NCBI GenBank assembly: GCA_039698075.1
Contig: JBDKTJ010000120.1
Coordinates: forward strand, 1-35,503
DNA: 35,503 bases
From: JAJFVC01 sp039698075
GTDB lineage: Bacteria; Planctomycetota; Planctomycetia; Pirellulales; Thermoguttaceae
Direction of reading: 5' to 3'
Shown here in pieces: positions 1-8,708 of the stretch (position 1 is its first letter; every line of letters begins with the position of its first letter). The notes under the pieces are model-generated. The model had not been told where the DNA came from and did not search any database. It worked only from the letters and a program-made list of their open reading frames with translations. The position numbers were made by a program, and so were the translations under genes.

Positions 1-216
1 TTCGGCCGAGCCGAGTGCAACAAACGTATCTGCTTTGAAATATTGCACTTGCGCGATCGCAAGCTGAAAGAGCCCTATCCCCGTCGGGTCATTAAGAAAT
101 GTCCATCGCCGGTCGCCCCGACTCAACGGGATGAAAGGCCGTTCGGCAAGAATGTCGAACGGCTTTCTCCATATAGGGAAAAGACTTACGTCAACAAGAC
201 GAAGGTTCAGACATAG
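1..216 (+). CDS. Possible 3' end of an unknown gene (left flank)
   Basis: Frame 1 is open from the first base to a TAG at 214-216, giving 71 residues without a start in view. The residues are basic, with an Arg/Lys-rich tail and two early cysteines in 'ECNKRICFEI'. I recognise no family. It lies outside the element, on the chromosomal side of the left attachment repeat. The open frame could be chance, because it is short and the composition is not distinctive. The stretch 217-442 after it holds no gene I can support. Confidence 0.3.
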   Translation, partial: FGRAECNKRICFEILHLRDRKLKEPYPRRVIKKCPSPVAPTQRDERPFGKNVERLSPYREKTYVNKTKVQT

Positions 217-442
217 GGGAGCTGGAAATCAGTGAGGTCCCCTTTTCGTTTCCCACCCGCACTCTTTGTCTATGCAATTCTGTCCGATGTTCGCGGGCCC
301 GGGCGCGTAACACTCGAAAAACGCAATCTCGTATAACGTTCCAACCGCAAACGAGAGGGGGGAGAATCTGCCGTAAGCGCAACGGCCTTGCGCTTAGATG
401 CCAGAACTTACCGTAAATTCATAGGTGGTAATGGCTTAGCGA

Positions 443-465
443 AAGCTCCCCGACAAGGACTCGAA
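443..465 (+). repeat. Left attachment site core (attL)
   Basis: This is a 23-bp perfect copy of the sequence at 34952-34974, beginning AAGCTCCCCGACAAGG and ending ACTCGAA. Identity stops sharply: TTTATCAG follows here, against CCTTGGAC at the right end. The sequence is the end of the tRNA-Asn gene read on the other strand, including part of the T-arm and the 3' acceptor strand. It is a partial tRNA copy only, as expected for the distal attachment site. Confidence 0.88.
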
Positions 466-595
466 TTTATCAGACGACCCGGATGTAAGTCAATAGGGGT
501 CAACGTAATGCGTTGACAGCCCGCGACTTAGCATCGGTCTCTGATTCATTGTCATCCCTTCTCAGTCATCGTCATTTTGCCTCTTTTCGCATTTT

Positions 596-615
596 TGTGA
601 GGGGAATGTGAGGGG
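596..615 (+). repeat. Arm-type repeat, left copy
   Basis: The 20-mer TGTGAGGGGAATGTGAGGGG is found here and again, identically and in the same orientation, at 34883-34902 inside the integrase gene. It is internally repeated with an 11-base period. A short motif near both attachment cores is what one expects of recombinase or excisionase arm-binding sites. This role is inferred. Confidence 0.5.
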
Positions 616-618
616 CCA

Positions 619-647
619 ACTCGACAAGGATTTTTTCCTTGTCGAGT
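619..647. repeat. Perfect 12-bp inverted repeat sharing bases with the att core
   Basis: The arms ACTCGACAAGGA and TCCTTGTCGAGT enclose a five-T loop. The nine bases CGACAAGGA in the arm also occur in the attachment core. No T-tract follows the stem on either strand, so a plain intrinsic terminator is unlikely. It starts three bases after the arm-type repeat. It may be a pair of secondary core-like recombinase sites, or a transcription block at the island edge. Confidence 0.5.
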
Positions 648-969
648 AATTTCCCCCTGAATTTTCGGGACGGATCGGCTGCTGGTCTGGCAACCGCCCG
701 GCCGAACCACAGAGCACGCCACGGCAGCCGTGGCAGACTGAATTTGCTTCGGGCGGCCGGACGCCAGTAGAGCTTTTCCGACGCGGCATCCTACCCATGA
801 CACCGCCCATCCGATACCTGATAATTGCCTTCACGCGAGCCACCCAGCCCACGGTCTGATGGTGGTTCCAGCTTGCTACTGGCGTATTGTTGGCAAAGTG
901 CCGTCCCTCATACTCGACAGCCAGACTGCGAAAAGTGTGTCATATCGATCCCGATACGGTGGTGTGGAG

Positions 970-1656
970 CTAACCGCAGCGTCCATCCTGGCAAACCAAC
1001 GTTCTTTGGAGCGGACATGTCTCTCCAACCGCCTCCCCTCGACGATACCGGCTCAATAATTCCTTAGAACGTTCGGCAAGTATCCGTCGCACTTCCCGTC
1101 TTTTTCCTTTGCTTCTTGGGATGGTCATCGAATCGTAGGCTGTGGTCTGATGTCTCATCCAAGCAATGACCGCTGCTTCAGCACGCTGTTCAACGGGGAT
1201 TCGTTTGGTTCGGGCGACGGTCCCGCTTCCAACCGGAGTAGCATGTTCGGTCACGGCATGGGCGAGGCGGTCAGCAAGTTCGGCATGTCTTGGATGAAAT
1301 GCCAGAAACTTCAAAACAGCATCGAAAAAATCTCCAACGTATTCGGCCTGGGCCTTGTCCCTGCGCTGAGTATCGGCTTGTTTGCGTTTTGCGTAACCTT
1401 CCGTGGATCGTTCGGCTTCGAGCTCGGTCCGAATCTTCTCGATGGCCGCAGCCGACGCCCAAACGCCCCTTGAGAATACCTTTCGTCCTTTCTTCTCTTG
1501 GACGACCCAATGATCTCCAGCCGCCTTTACACGACGAGTGAGGGCGGCATCGCCTGGCGGCAGCAGCACCCAGCCGTCTGGTGCGGTCAGCACCTTTCCA
1601 TCTGCGGAACGGACGGTGTTGGGAGTGGGGCCGGGATTGAAGACGTTGGCGGTCAT
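970..1656 (-). CDS. DUF2293 domain protein
   Basis: A 228-residue protein. The C-terminal part has the DUF2293 signature: 'IPVEQRAEAAVIAWMRHQTT' followed by 'SKGKRREVRRILAERSKELL'. The N-terminal half carries short strand-rich segments ('GWVLLPPGDAALTRRVKAAG') that may form a small separate domain. The frame stays open far upstream into the GNAT gene, but the ATG at 1656 lies just after the GNAT stop, so I chose it. The function of DUF2293 is unknown to me; its basic helical character suggests nucleic-acid binding. It is the last gene of the minus-strand operon. Confidence 0.75.
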   Translation of the reverse strand: MTANVFNPGPTPNTVRSADGKVLTAPDGWVLLPPGDAALTRRVKAAGDHWVVQEKKGRKVFSRGVWASAAAIEKIRTELEAERSTEGYAKRKQADTQRRDKAQAEYVGDFFDAVLKFLAFHPRHAELADRLAHAVTEHATPVGSGTVARTKRIPVEQRAEAAVIAWMRHQTTAYDSMTIPRSKGKRREVRRILAERSKELLSRYRRGEAVGETCPLQRTLVCQDGRCG

Positions 1657-1661
1657 CGCTA

Positions 1662-2174
1662 TCAGGCTGGTTGGTCCATACCGATGAAGAATGCCGGATG
1701 ATGCGTCACGGTTCCTTCGAGCATCTGGTCGCCCATTGCTAAGCACATAAGAACCTCTGAGGGAACGCCTTCCATTCGCAAGGCCGGGTTGTTCTGGAAA
1801 CCGAACCGCCGATAGAACGCCGGATCGCCGACCAGGACACAACCCTTCGCTCCCAGGCCACGAATCTGCTTCAATCCTTCATTGACGAGTGCCTGTCCGA
1901 TCCCTTTTCTTTGGTGAGCGGGCAAGACGGCGACGGGTCCAACTCCAAGCCAGCCACAGTCATTCCCATCGATTGTGACTGGCGAGAATGCGATTTGCCC
2001 CACCACTTTTCCATCAATTTCAGCGACCAACGGGAGGGTCAAGGCATTATCGGCTCTCAACCCCTCAACAATCAGATGTTCGGTTTGATGGCTGAAGGGA
2101 TGGTTCGCAAATGCGTCGATTAGAATTTGCCGGATGGCAGGGTAATCGGCAGGGGATTCGGGGCGGATAAGCAT
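1662..2174 (-). CDS. GNAT family N-acetyltransferase (YhbS-like)
   Basis: A 170-residue single-domain acetyltransferase that would transfer acetyl from acetyl-CoA to an unknown amine. Acetyl-CoA binding motif A is clear: 'VGPVAVLPAHQRKGIGQALV', residues about 77-97, with the Q/RxxGxG/A pattern. The later 'GDPAFYRRFGF' is typical of the YhbS subgroup. It ends five bases before the DUF2293 start and begins 51 bases after the WD40 gene stop, so the three are probably co-transcribed. The substrate cannot be told from sequence. It may be unrelated cargo at the tail of the defence operon. Confidence 0.88.
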   Translation of the reverse strand: MLIRPESPADYPAIRQILIDAFANHPFSHQTEHLIVEGLRADNALTLPLVAEIDGKVVGQIAFSPVTIDGNDCGWLGVGPVAVLPAHQRKGIGQALVNEGLKQIRGLGAKGCVLVGDPAFYRRFGFQNNPALRMEGVPSEVLMCLAMGDQMLEGTVTHHPAFFIGMDQPA

Positions 2175-2225
2175 CTTCTGGTTCTCCAGTACAGACAGAA
2201 CGAAGGAGGAAGTTCAGTCAGTTGG

Positions 2226-3713
2226 TTATTGTTTTCCCTTGAGCGACATCATATCCCAGACGGCGACACGAGCGAGGGCATCTCCTGTTGCCAATCGTTT
2301 TCCGTCGGAAGAAAACGCAAGATGGTCGATATGCCACCCACCCCACAACCTCAATGTTGTAATAGGCTTCCAATGTTGCATTTCGATGATCGTCGTGAGT
2401 CCTCGTTCGCCGCCGCTACAGGCCAATGCGGTGCCGTCCGGCGAGAAAGCGACCGAGTGTACGGCCCCATCGTCGAAACAGGGAACCGTACAAGATTCTC
2501 CATCCTCAGACAAAACGACAATTTCAAGGACGCCATTCTCGGTGCCGTATGCCAAAATCCGTCCGTCAGGCGACAACCCCACAGACGAGACGGTACGGCT
2601 GGGTTCCAGCATACGTTCCATTTTTGCCTGGGCAACATCCCAGACTTCGATCTTGTGGTCGTCGGTAGCACATGCCAGTTTATTACACGTTGGAGTTATG
2701 GCGATGTAACCGGCATTCTCCTTGCTGCGGGGAATGTCAATGGTAAGCCGCCCCGCTTGCAAGTCGAAGACTCGCAGATGTCCACCCTTTCCAGAATAGA
2801 CGAACAAATTGCCATCGTCCGAAAATACTGGCCTGCGAACAAGGAGAAGGTCGTCCCATTGGAAGGAACGCTGTACCTTCTGGTTCTTGATGTCCCAGAG
2901 TTGAATCGAAAATTTCCCTTCACCGCACACACACGAATGCGAAGCAACCGCCAGTGATGGGGGATTGTTTACGAAATGGACAGCAACGCACTTTGGATTG
3001 AACTCGCTACTCTTGTCCGGTTCGTCCCTCAAATTGCCCTTGCTCGTGCCTGTGGCCGCATCCCACAATCTTGCTATCCGCTCCTCTCCATTACAACCTC
3101 CTATCGTGGCAAGCGTATTTCCGTCGGTGGAGAATGCAACATCTTTCAGACTGAACGTTCTCAATGCCAGGAAGGCTGTGATCGGTCGGTTTTCAAAAAG
3201 GACAAGACGACCAAAACCAAGAGCCAATAATCCGCCTGCCACAACCAACCCAGCCAACATGCAGACTCGAATCCTCCGTGCTGTTGTCGTGTTTCCTTTC
3301 CGTTCATGCGGGCTTGCCAGAAGAAACCCACCGACCACGGCCAGAATCACCCAGGGCCAAAAGATCGTGCAAAACCACTCGATGTCAACAAGACTGCTGA
3401 GGCACGTCGAGCCTATGAAATAGCCGATCCAAAGTGCGGCAACGCCGATTTCGTATCCGAGCAGTGCAGTTCGTCGGCGATAAGGCCAATACACGACAAC
3501 CAGCAATAGTGTAGTGGCTGCCAGAACACCTAACGAGATGAGGATGCCAATTGTCGCCCCCGTGGCAACGAGATACAGGCTGTAAAGAAATCCAAAGACG
3601 CCGAGCAAAACCGTCAAAAGAACTCCCATAGATTTCATTGACGAAGAAACGCCGCTCTCCACGGGATGAGCTTCAATAGGTTGGCCGGATGGTGGTAAGG
3701 ATGCTTCTTCCAT
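2226..3713 (-). CDS. Membrane-anchored WD40-repeat protein
   Basis: 495 residues. Five hydrophobic segments (about 28-50, 52-75, 84-104, 112-133, 148-170) precede a C-terminal beta-propeller (about 183-495) with about seven WD40-like blades. Blade signatures include 'IARLWDAATG', 'FSIQLWDIKN', 'KIEVWDVAQA' and 'VAVWDMMSLKGK', each preceded by 'FSxDGxxLA'-type strands. The propeller probably faces one side of the cytoplasmic membrane and binds a protein partner. The gene starts 35 bases after the alpha/beta hydrolase stop and follows the Gabija-like pair in the same direction. This suggests it is an accessory part of that operon. No enzymatic domain is visible. Confidence 0.82.
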   Translation of the reverse strand: MEEASLPPSGQPIEAHPVESGVSSSMKSMGVLLTVLLGVFGFLYSLYLVATGATIGILISLGVLAATTLLLVVVYWPYRRRTALLGYEIGVAALWIGYFIGSTCLSSLVDIEWFCTIFWPWVILAVVGGFLLASPHERKGNTTTARRIRVCMLAGLVVAGGLLALGFGRLVLFENRPITAFLALRTFSLKDVAFSTDGNTLATIGGCNGEERIARLWDAATGTSKGNLRDEPDKSSEFNPKCVAVHFVNNPPSLAVASHSCVCGEGKFSIQLWDIKNQKVQRSFQWDDLLLVRRPVFSDDGNLFVYSGKGGHLRVFDLQAGRLTIDIPRSKENAGYIAITPTCNKLACATDDHKIEVWDVAQAKMERMLEPSRTVSSVGLSPDGRILAYGTENGVLEIVVLSEDGESCTVPCFDDGAVHSVAFSPDGTALACSGGERGLTTIIEMQHWKPITTLRLWGGWHIDHLAFSSDGKRLATGDALARVAVWDMMSLKGKQ

Positions 3714-3748
3714 GACTATTTTCGCTCACTCCACATTGTTACGTGGCT

Positions 3749-5158
3749 TCACTTGTCGATCTCGTTCATTTTCGACAAGTCGAGGACGATAGTATACGAC
3801 CGCTCTTTTCCATTTTGGTCCCGCACGGCATTGCTGTACTTGATATATCGGCAACAGCCACCTTGATATAGGTTGACGACTGGTTTGCCAATCGTTGGGA
3901 AACGAGGGAACCAACAAGAAGTGCCGATCAGGGATGTCTTCGCCGGTATTATTGCGATCTGGTTGAGGCCGTCGTTATCGTCGATTGAAGCCTCGACGAT
4001 TGTAATGTCTCCAAATAGCCGTTTGATCTTTTCGCCATCGGGGCCGTCCATCTTGGAAGTCTGCTCGTAGTCGTGGGCGTAATCCGCCAGTGCCTTCAGT
4101 TGGGAGCCGTAACGCTGTTCGATGGCTGCCACGGTCCCCTGTCTTGGGATATACCACTGTTGCCACACGTACAAGACGCTGAACGTCATGCCGCTCACGA
4201 CCAAGAGCAGCACTATGGTGGTTGCAGGCTTCATCGAGCGGGAAGCTGCCACCTTCCGGCCCTTGAACCTGTCCCAAAGATGTCTTGTTCCGTCGATTAA
4301 CTGAATCACCAATGCGACCGGCAGTCCCAATACAATCCCATATACTGCCCCACCCATCAGTGCTTCAATCGGATCAACCGGGGCAAAGGGAAAATTGAAA
4401 AGGAGGTGGGATTCAAATAGAACTGCTACAAGATAGAAGATGTGGATACTCAGGAAGAAACCGGCCCCCATAGCCATAGATGCCCGAAATGGTCGCTGAC
4501 CTTGATACAGAAGCTTCTGTGCCAGTCCAATCGACGTGAGGAGCAGGCTGAAGATAACCAGCGTCAGTGGCAACGCCCGATCTGATGGCCACAAGAACGG
4601 AAACATCGCCAAGTAAACGACCATAACGGCCAGAAGTATGGCGAACAGCCGACGCCAGTCAATTCTGATCTTCGGCTTCTCGGCTATGGTCTTGGCCTTG
4701 CTCACCCTCTCGACCGCCTCCAACATCTTCTTCAACGACTCCTCATCAGCCAACCGATGTTCCGTCCCAACATCAATCAGCGATTCTGGAGGTAAGTGGC
4801 CGTTCCTAATCAACTCAACCGAATCGGCAAACGGCACTACCTCATCAGCCTTCGAATGCAGAATTAAGGTGTTTGGTTTGACCGTTGTCGCCTTTCCCCA
4901 CCGCCTCCAAGCCGGGCAAAGGAGGACTAGCGGTATTGAGCCAGAGTCGATGTTCATGGCAGCGGCCCCACCCCGACTTGAGCCGACCACGACATCGGGC
5001 CGATGCCGGTCAAACTCGTCCTGGGCGATTTTGACGGCCTCATCGAAATCATCATCGGGCAAGGCGGGATTGAGAACCGTGTGGCCGTGTTGGGCCAGAT
5101 AGGTCGGCTTGACGCCGCCCACTGTTGAACCGAGACCGTGGAGGAAGAGGATGGTCAT
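3749..5158 (-). CDS. Alpha/beta hydrolase with five-segment membrane domain
   Basis: 469 residues. Residues 1-155 are a compact alpha/beta hydrolase resembling YqiA-type esterases. It has 'HGLGS' as an oxyanion-loop motif, nucleophile Ser61 in 'VVGSSRGGAA', Asp105 in 'SKADEVVPF' and His134 in 'GTEHRLAD', so the triad is complete. About five membrane segments follow (170-188, 197-215, 228-248, 266-288, 313-331), then a soluble tail of about 130 residues with no recognised fold. Its ATG overlaps the TGA of the helicase gene (ATGA), indicating translational coupling. In a defence setting a membrane-tethered lipase or esterase could act as an effector on lipids; that is inference. Confidence 0.8.
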   Translation of the reverse strand: MTILFLHGLGSTVGGVKPTYLAQHGHTVLNPALPDDDFDEAVKIAQDEFDRHRPDVVVGSSRGGAAAMNIDSGSIPLVLLCPAWRRWGKATTVKPNTLILHSKADEVVPFADSVELIRNGHLPPESLIDVGTEHRLADEESLKKMLEAVERVSKAKTIAEKPKIRIDWRRLFAILLAVMVVYLAMFPFLWPSDRALPLTLVIFSLLLTSIGLAQKLLYQGQRPFRASMAMGAGFFLSIHIFYLVAVLFESHLLFNFPFAPVDPIEALMGGAVYGIVLGLPVALVIQLIDGTRHLWDRFKGRKVAASRSMKPATTIVLLLVVSGMTFSVLYVWQQWYIPRQGTVAAIEQRYGSQLKALADYAHDYEQTSKMDGPDGEKIKRLFGDITIVEASIDDNDGLNQIAIIPAKTSLIGTSCWFPRFPTIGKPVVNLYQGGCCRYIKYSNAVRDQNGKERSYTIVLDLSKMNEIDK

Positions 5159-6549
5159 GTGTCACTCTTCTTACTGCTTTTGGACTGTTTTACCTTCTTC
5201 TTCACAATTCCACATTCGAGCAGACGCAAAACGGCATCGTCTTTTATTCGTTTTTCACCGCCCTGAACGAATAGTATTGCTCCCTTTTTTGCCCGAGTGA
5301 CAGCGTTGTACAGCAGCTTTCGTTTAAGTACGTTATCATTCTGGACCTTGTATGGCCATGCTATAAATACATAGTCAAATTCTCTATTCTTGGCTCCGTG
5401 AACAGTCGTAGCGATTCGGGCATTCTGTCGCCCACGCCGAAACACTGATGCCGAATGGGTCGCCTTTTTCAAAATATCAAGAAACTCGGACGATTCCAGT
5501 ACAGTCTCACCACGCAATGAAATACGTCTCCTTCCCTGCGATGCGGCCAATCGGACAATCTGGTCATCTGATCGTTCAAGATCGCAAAGTGTCGATCTCG
5601 CAATACCTTGTTCAATGTTGATTTGAGCATTCAGAACAGCAACGTCGTATTGTTCTTCTTCACCACTCTCCCAGTGGAACGGACGTGGGTGAAACTTCCA
5701 TTTTTCCTCAAATCCCTTTTCAAGTGAAGCACAAACGCCCTGAAGCCACGGCGACGATCCCAGACGCACAGGAGAGATCAAGACCATTGAGTTGCCGGTG
5801 GGGATTTTTTTCCAAGCCAAACGAGAACAGATTTGCCATGCAATCAATGCAGGACTATCTGGGAGATGAACTTCAATAGACGAATTCGCACTGTCCCCGC
5901 TTCGTAATGCCGTGGCGGTTTCCAGCAACACATCGTCGCTCGTTCGCCGATTCCCAGATAATGGAATGACTTCCGCCTTCTGGTCTCGTAGCCATTCGCA
6001 AGCAGGGCATGTTTCACTATTCGAGAGGTGTTGAAAATCATCGGCTGCTACAATAACTGAACTGGCTGCTGAGAGCAAACCGACTAACTCCAACAGTTCA
6101 CCCACGCAATCTTGAAACTCATCAACAATAATGACGGGATAGGTGAACCCGATTGACGAACGAACTGCTGCGTGCTGAAGCAGCGTGATGGCAGCTTTGC
6201 GAATGGCTCGGAAGCTTGCCTTCCATTCTCGTTCCCCTTCGAGCCATTTGTCATTCTTAACCTCATCCTGAATAGAAATTGGTTTGTTTTTATTCAGATA
6301 CCAGCGGAACCGATTGACGATTCGCAAACAAAATGAGTCAATCGTCTCACATTGCGTTCGGACCCCATTTGTTGAACATGCGTGTAGCCGAGCGGCAAGA
6401 CGCCGACGGGAACCGTGCATAAATGTGATGGCAAGAATACTTTGGGCAGGTTGAAACGTGGAAATCGAACAGAGTCGTTCAACTTCGTTCATCAATGCGT
6501 AGGTTTTGCCGCTGCCCGCTGGACCTAAAAATGCTTGAACTTGTCCCAT
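5155..6549 (-). CDS. gajB: UvrD/Rep-like SF1 helicase, GajB-like
   Basis: A compact superfamily 1 helicase of 464 residues, close to the size of Gabija GajB. Walker A is 'GPAGSGKT' near the N-terminus, motif Ia 'AITFMHGSRR', Walker B 'IIVDEFQDC', motif III 'AADDFQHLS'. A conserved Arg motif 'GNRRTSDDV', a UvrD-type 'TVHGAKNREFDYVFI' and 'YNAVTRAKKG' follow. All ATPase motifs look intact, and the accessory subdomains are short. I chose the ATG at 6549 rather than the GTG at 6552 because the AGGAGG site overlaps the preceding stop codon and is better spaced. It follows the OLD-family gene directly, the arrangement of class 2 OLD/Gabija systems. Confidence 0.82.
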   Translation of the reverse strand: MGQVQAFLGPAGSGKTYALMNEVERLCSISTFQPAQSILAITFMHGSRRRLAARLHACSTNGVRTQCETIDSFCLRIVNRFRWYLNKNKPISIQDEVKNDKWLEGEREWKASFRAIRKAAITLLQHAAVRSSIGFTYPVIIVDEFQDCVGELLELVGLLSAASSVIVAADDFQHLSNSETCPACEWLRDQKAEVIPLSGNRRTSDDVLLETATALRSGDSANSSIEVHLPDSPALIAWQICSRLAWKKIPTGNSMVLISPVRLGSSPWLQGVCASLEKGFEEKWKFHPRPFHWESGEEEQYDVAVLNAQINIEQGIARSTLCDLERSDDQIVRLAASQGRRRISLRGETVLESSEFLDILKKATHSASVFRRGRQNARIATTVHGAKNREFDYVFIAWPYKVQNDNVLKRKLLYNAVTRAKKGAILFVQGGEKRIKDDAVLRLLECGIVKKKVKQSKSSKKSDT

Positions 6550-6558
6550 CACGCCCTC

Positions 6559-8364
6559 CTACGCTGGCCGCCATCGCCAGATGTGAGTCTCTTTTGTGGA
6601 AGATTTGGCATCCTCGGTCCAACAGTGTTTGGTCGTGGTGCCGTGGCCTGCGATCTCACAAAGCCCATCGCACAAATCTGCGATACGAGAATGGGTAGAA
6701 CTGTTCGTGCTGATATGGCCGAGGAGGTCTTCGTGCAGTCGCCAATTCGTTTTGTGTACGGTCAGTTCGGCTACAAGTGCAGCATGTGTATGCGATTTGA
6801 GGTTGCTCAAGATGGCAGCAACATCCGTCCATTCCGAAGGTTTGCCGGGGCCGAGCAACCATGCAATCACATGTTCCAGCGTGCAGTCCTTTTCAAGCTG
6901 AACGACGATTCTTGGCGGTGGAATCGATTTAAGCAAAGTCGCCACATACCCATCACCAGCCTTATCGCCATCTACTAGCGGGATGGCCCGTTCCACAAGC
7001 GACTGAAAACGCTCGTATATTGCAACAACTTGGGCATCCGTCGTTGGCACAATGCCAACGGTTGTGTTGTCCTCACAAGTGTTACCCCATCCTTCTATCG
7101 TAGTGCGTAGACGCATCAAAGAGCGAAACCACTGAAACTCGGTTTTGCCTTCCGGGACAATGACCGTGCGGTGCATAAGGGCCTCGCAAATTGCCGCTCT
7201 ATGCACCGTATACAGTTGCATTATTGCGTTCTTGTCTGGCACCGCTTCTCCATACGGAACCAGTGGAACCGACTTCAGATGTCCATCAACGTTCTGCAAA
7301 ATCAAGATTTCGTGTGGTGAATAGTATGCTGCAACTTCAGGCGAATGCGTCGTTGTGACGGATTGATCGCTCACGCCTCGAATCCTGGCGACAAGGCGAC
7401 TATGATGACCTGGATGGAGGTGAAGTTCTGGTTCTTCTGCGGCAAGGATGTAGTTTTCGCCTCGGGAATGGCGAGATTTTCCAAATTCGAAAAGCAGCAG
7501 AAGGGTCTGTAATGATATTACTCCCGAACCGTGTTTGCTGATTGGCAACATAGTTCCTATTTTGCCTGGAAGATGTGGCGTTAGGGCTTGAAGAACGCCC
7601 TCAATATCGCCACTTGTCGGTCGAAATCGAAGACCAGAGGAGTCAGTTCCAATGAAACCATCAATTTCGGCATTGAGATTTTTCACAAGTCCCTGTATCT
7701 GCGGGTCTTCTTCGAGTTTCACGGTCGGATTACGAAGTGCGTTTCGCAAATCGGTTACGGCTGCGGCTGGAACGGCAGCTTGAAATCTGAGAACTCTACG
7801 AAACAACTCGGAGCCAAAAGAAACGACTCGGTCCCATGTGCGATTGGATGGTAGCAGGTAAAACCCGATAGCTTTGAGATGACTCAGCTTGACCGTCGTA
7901 ACATCTTGCTCGAAAGGGTCTCCATCTCCGTCGAGGAAATAGCGGACCATTTCAACTTCAAGGTCATCTTCATTAAATCGGGCCACAAAAGCGATCTCGG
8001 CACAGAGATGCGAGTCTTTGGGCCTTTCAGGGACATGATGGACTGTCTTCCCATCCCACCAATACGGTACGGCACCATCTTTGATGTTGAACCAATCGAA
8101 GTGTTTTTCAGGATCATCTGGGGCAAAGCCCGTAACGGTGGCGATAATCCGAATTCTGCTCTTTGCTGTAGGCAAGCCACCAAAAAAGTCATAATCGCCA
8201 AGCGTGCGAACCAGCCTATCACGCCCTAAAACAAGACCAAGAGCATCGATAATTGCCGATTTGCCAACGTTGTTTGCTCCAAGCAGTACGGAATGCTGTC
8301 CAAGAACGATGTCGGCAGACTCAATTCCTCGAAAGCCTTCAATTCTTAGACGGCAAACATACAT
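6559..8364 (-). CDS. gajA: OLD-family ATPase/TOPRIM endonuclease, GajA-like
   Basis: 601 residues. The N-terminal ABC-type ATPase has Walker A 'GANNVGKS' (about 29-36), a signature-like 'GSGVISLQTLL' (about 279-289), Walker B 'ILAAEEPELHLHP' (about 306-318) and an H-loop 'TTTHSPE' (about 337-343). The TOPRIM domain begins near 400 with 'IVPEGKTE' (Glu405) and has 'LVDGDKAGD' (Asp465/Asp467). Class 2 OLD enzymes such as GajA form multimers that nick DNA when nucleotide levels fall during phage attack. The ATG at 8364 is chosen because a GAGGAG site sits seven bases upstream; the frame stays open a little further to a TTG at 8379. It is the first gene of the minus operon. Confidence 0.85.
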   Translation of the reverse strand: MYVCRLRIEGFRGIESADIVLGQHSVLLGANNVGKSAIIDALGLVLGRDRLVRTLGDYDFFGGLPTAKSRIRIIATVTGFAPDDPEKHFDWFNIKDGAVPYWWDGKTVHHVPERPKDSHLCAEIAFVARFNEDDLEVEMVRYFLDGDGDPFEQDVTTVKLSHLKAIGFYLLPSNRTWDRVVSFGSELFRRVLRFQAAVPAAAVTDLRNALRNPTVKLEEDPQIQGLVKNLNAEIDGFIGTDSSGLRFRPTSGDIEGVLQALTPHLPGKIGTMLPISKHGSGVISLQTLLLLFEFGKSRHSRGENYILAAEEPELHLHPGHHSRLVARIRGVSDQSVTTTHSPEVAAYYSPHEILILQNVDGHLKSVPLVPYGEAVPDKNAIMQLYTVHRAAICEALMHRTVIVPEGKTEFQWFRSLMRLRTTIEGWGNTCEDNTTVGIVPTTDAQVVAIYERFQSLVERAIPLVDGDKAGDGYVATLLKSIPPPRIVVQLEKDCTLEHVIAWLLGPGKPSEWTDVAAILSNLKSHTHAALVAELTVHKTNWRLHEDLLGHISTNSSTHSRIADLCDGLCEIAGHGTTTKHCWTEDAKSSTKETHIWRWRPA

Positions 8365-8427
8365 GACGGGTCTCCTCAAATCGTCAGAAGTCTCTCGGCA
8401 AAATTGCCTGCGACAAGTTCATTCATT

Positions 8428-8455
8428 AGCATAGCCAGAGAGCCTAACCTGACAA
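8428..8455 (-). promoter_or_regulatory. Candidate promoter for the Gabija-like operon
   Basis: Reading the minus strand, TTGTCA (complement of 8450-8455) and TATGCT (complement of 8428-8433) are separated by 16 bases. This resembles a housekeeping sigma promoter. The leader to the gajA-like ATG would be about 60 bases and would include the inverted repeat at 8397-8408. It rests on sequence pattern only. Confidence 0.33.
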
Positions 8456-8603
8456 GCCAGACCATCCCCCCCCATTTCGCACCACAACATAGGTGTGGCG
8501 ATTACCATCATCCATAAAAATGTGCATCCACGCAGCCCCGGGCCACCCTGAGACACAAGGCCCTAACTGTTGACTCGGCTTACACTTCCATCTGGTGGGC
8601 TGC

Positions 8604-8631
8604 TTGTACATTCCCCCCATTGTGGTAAAAT
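8604..8631 (+). promoter_or_regulatory. Candidate promoter for the Mrr/type I operon
   Basis: TTGTAC (8604-8609) and TAAAAT (8626-8631) are 16 bases apart, a reasonable -35/-10 pair. It lies about 75 bases upstream of the preferred GTG start at 8709. This supports a start at 8709 rather than the earlier ATG at 8595, which would lie upstream of the transcript. Confidence 0.35.
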
Positions 8632-8708
8632 CGGGGCTTTGTGTGTCAGGACCAGCTTTTTCGAGTGGCAACAAGCCCCTTCATTCGTGCCTTATTGGAG
8701 AAAATGCC

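Larger units (their letters stand above)
466..969. other. Left end of the island, no supported gene
   Basis: About 500 bases without a convincing coding region; the overlapping ORFs on both strands have no recognisable product. It contains the arm-type repeat at 596-615 and the perfect inverted repeat at 619-647, described separately. It is probably the recombinase-binding left arm plus the 3' trailer of the minus-strand operon that ends at 970. Confidence 0.5.
8365..8708. other. Divergent promoter region between the two defence operons
   Basis: This gap of 344 bases separates the minus-strand Gabija-like operon from the plus-strand Mrr/type I operon. It contains one promoter-like pair for each direction (8428-8455 and 8604-8631). 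It also contains a short inverted repeat GGCAA-AA-TTGCC at 8397-8408, between the leftward promoter and its gene, which could be an operator. No coding sequence is supported, although the Mrr frame stays open back to 8595. Confidence 0.45.

Noticed and set aside
619..647. Intrinsic terminator
   Set aside because: The stem is perfect but neither strand has a T-tract after it; the T-run is the loop.
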